Source: Nitrospinia bacterium | Lineage (GTDB): Bacteria > Nitrospinota > Nitrospinia > Nitrospinales > JAJDAT01 | Direction: 5' to 3' | Length of the DNA stretch: 64,000 nt | NCBI GenBank assembly: GCA_029261715.1 | Contig: JAJDAT010000047.1 | Location: 1 to 64,000 of the forward strand | Shown: positions 62,378 through 64,000 of the stretch, in pieces | How positions within the stretch are numbered: position 1 is the stretch's first letter | Layout: each line of letters opens with the position of its first letter | Made by a program: the position numbers and the translations under genes | The notes under the pieces: model-generated | Databases searched by the model: none | What the model was told of the DNA's origin: nothing | Seen by the model: the letters and a program-made list of their open reading frames with translations, nothing else

Positions 62378-63196
62378 ATGCCTGAATTGCCGGAAGTCGA
62401 AACTCTACGGCGAGCTTTAGTTCCTCTTGTCGAAGGCAAGACTCTAAAAGAGATTCGATTCTTCCGTGACAATCTACGATTCCCCATCCCCGTTAAGGTA
62501 TTAGAAAAACAAGTTGTCGATAAAAAGATAGAAGCGGTTCGACGTAAGGGAAAATATTTATTATTTCAGATCTCCTCTGGAACTATGATTTTGCATTTGG
62601 GTATGAGTGGGCGAGTTGTCCAATGCGCTTCAAGTGAACCTGAGCAAAAACACACACACGTCGTTTTTCGCATTGAGAAAAATACCTGGTTTCATTTTGT
62701 TGATCCTCGGCGATTTGGTTGTCTAGTTTGGCAGGATATTGGAGAAGAGCATAAGCTATTACGTTTTCAAGGACCTGATCCATATTCTCCAGAAGCTAGT
62801 GCAACGGCAATGAAACAAGTTGCGCAAAATTGTAAGGGACCTATAAAAACTTTTTTAATGAACGGCCAAAAGATCGCAGGGATAGGAAATATTTATGCCT
62901 GCGAATCTTTGTTTAAGGCTGGGATACATCCCAATAGACCTGCCGGCCGATTGTCCCTAAAAAGTTGGGATCGACTTTTGTCTGAAGTTCGCGCAACTTT
63001 GGATCGCAGTATCGCCGCTGGAGGGACAACTTTAAAAGATTTCTTTGATCCGTCTGGAAGTGTAGGGTATTACGTTTTACAGTTATCAGTATATGGTAAA
63101 GAAGGCAAGCCGTGCTCAGTGTGTGGGGCAATTATTGATAGAATAGTCCATTCGAATCGATCAACATTTTTTTGTAAGCAATGTCAAAAAAGATAG
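62378..63196 (+). CDS. mutM: Formamidopyrimidine-DNA glycosylase
   Basis: 272 residues. Met removal exposes PELPEVETLRR with the catalytic Pro1 and Glu. Other family parts are KGKYLLFQI, LHLGMSGRV, DPRRFGCL, GIGNIYACESLFKAGIHPNR and a C-terminal zinc finger (CSVCG ... FFCKQCQKR). It removes 8-oxoguanine from DNA. Start ATG 62378. Confidence 0.96.
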   Translation: MPELPEVETLRRALVPLVEGKTLKEIRFFRDNLRFPIPVKVLEKQVVDKKIEAVRRKGKYLLFQISSGTMILHLGMSGRVVQCASSEPEQKHTHVVFRIEKNTWFHFVDPRRFGCLVWQDIGEEHKLLRFQGPDPYSPEASATAMKQVAQNCKGPIKTFLMNGQKIAGIGNIYACESLFKAGIHPNRPAGRLSLKSWDRLLSEVRATLDRSIAAGGTTLKDFFDPSGSVGYYVLQLSVYGKEGKPCSVCGAIIDRIVHSNRSTFFCKQCQKR

Positions 63197-63237
63197 AGAC
63201 ACTTTGATCATCTGGATGATTTAGGTTTAAAAATACT

Positions 63238-64000
63238 ATGAGTTTGAACGTTGGCATAGTTACATTGAACGCAAAATATATTCATACGTCCCTTAGTCTT
63301 CGCTATTTGCGAAACGCAGCTATAAATGCTGGATTTGTGAATACTTGGATTTCTGAATATGAGATAGATAAGCCGGTTTGGAAAATAGCGGCTGATATTC
63401 AAAATAAAAAACCAGATGTTGTTGGCGTAAGCGTTTATATCTGGAATCGAATCCAAAGCTTTCAATTAGTTGAAATTTTGAAAAAACAAAACCCAAGTTT
63501 AAACGTGATTGTTGGAGGGCCGGAAGTTTCCTTTGAAGATAAATTAGTGAATGATTATTTTGTTATTGGAGGTGAGGGAGAAGGTAAATGGGTCGAAGCC
63601 CTAAGCCTTATAGAAAAAGGAAAAACTCCAGACGATAAAACGTTGAATCGGTGGAAAACTTACGGTAATGATTTGCCGGAGCTAGCGCCACCTTATAATT
63701 CCAAAGATGAAGACCTGATAAAAAATAGGATTGCGTATATTGAGACCTCAAGAGGTTGTCCCTACTTGTGCTCGTTTTGTTTGTCTGCCCTGGATGAAAA
63801 GGTTCGTTATTTTGACGATATTTTAATTAAAGAACAAATTAAATTTTTAGTTGGCGCTGGAGTTAAAACCATAAAGTTCATTGATAGAACTTTTAACTTA
63901 AAACCCAAACGGGTTATGGAATTGATGACTTGGTTGATTCATTTTGAAGGGACTTCGTTTCATTTCGAAGTTGTTGGAGATATTTTAACTGAGGAAATTT
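63238..64000 (+). CDS. B12-binding radical SAM protein, 5' part
   Basis: Open from ATG 63238 to the window end, 254 residues visible. The N-terminal cobalamin-binding type fold is LNVGIVTLNAKYIHTSLSLR with VGVSVYIWNRIQSFQ and IVGGPEVSF. The radical SAM cluster motif is RGCPYLCSFCLS (CxxxCxxC), followed by VRYFDDILIKEQIKFLVGAG and KFIDRTFNLKP. It resembles the B12-binding radical SAM group with a C-terminal DUF4080. The substrate is unknown and the end lies outside the window. Confidence 0.88.
   Translation, partial: MSLNVGIVTLNAKYIHTSLSLRYLRNAAINAGFVNTWISEYEIDKPVWKIAADIQNKKPDVVGVSVYIWNRIQSFQLVEILKKQNPSLNVIVGGPEVSFEDKLVNDYFVIGGEGEGKWVEALSLIEKGKTPDDKTLNRWKTYGNDLPELAPPYNSKDEDLIKNRIAYIETSRGCPYLCSFCLSALDEKVRYFDDILIKEQIKFLVGAGVKTIKFIDRTFNLKPKRVMELMTWLIHFEGTSFHFEVVGDILTEEI

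Overview
The window looks like one contiguous piece of chromosome from a free-living Gram-negative bacterium. It has low GC and AT-rich spacers. It carries complex I (nuoM), TonB/ExbB/ExbD with an outer-membrane receptor, MscS, an arginine-biosynthesis gene and many two-component proteins. Gene content and order (xerC-hslV-hslU-argB, hrcA-grpE, era-map) fit a Nitrospinota- or Deltaproteobacteria-like lineage. That placement is inference, because no rRNA or universal marker is present. I saw no tRNA, rRNA, CRISPR array, intact transposase or prophage.

Layout. 1-7.2 kb: the 3' end of nuoM, a decayed SulP transporter that is not an open reading frame, a LysR regulator, small regulators, CreA, a CBS protein, a His/Lys/Ser-rich periplasmic protein and a HAMP sensor with no output domain. 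7.2-13.7 kb: two intact SulP anion transporters sharing a three-copy upstream motif of fixed spacing, then a NarL-type two-component pair. 13.7-16.1 kb: a dehydratase/ornithine-cyclodeaminase pair and a second CBS protein. 16.5-31 kb: small proteins, a dienelactone hydrolase, a haem-c-type hybrid kinase with a companion kinase, HDOD, methyltransferase, TPR, CheY, MscS, a ferredoxin-metallo-beta-lactamase protein and an orphan ParD.

31-37 kb: mazG and an SGNH hydrolase, then a rearranged patch. It holds a truncated sulfatase-modifying-factor gene, a TPR gene, a second partial copy of the hemW 3' end, a small inverted-repeat element and a DUF433/DUF5615 toxin-antitoxin pair, ending at intact hemW. 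37-41 kb: era, map and an M1-like peptidase. 41.5-49.5 kb: an iron block with bfr, fur, exbB, two exbD, tonB, a nine-repeat DxNxDG secreted protein and a TonB-dependent receptor. Three promoters here have a Fur box starting at the base after the -10 hexamer. One of them has no obvious gene and may make a small RNA. The Bfr keeps its haem ligand but has lost two ferroxidase residues.

49.6-64 kb: TPR-methyltransferase, a receiver-CheX fusion with a non-phosphorylatable receiver, a nucleotide-sugar dehydratase, a small unknown membrane/coiled-coil cluster, then xerC, hslVU, argB, hrcA, grpE, mutM and the start of a B12-binding radical SAM protein. The most unusual items are the SulP upstream motif with the SulP relic, the stereotyped Fur promoters with a candidate sRNA, the repeat protein in the tonB operon, the degenerate Bfr, and the hemW-bounded toxin-antitoxin island.
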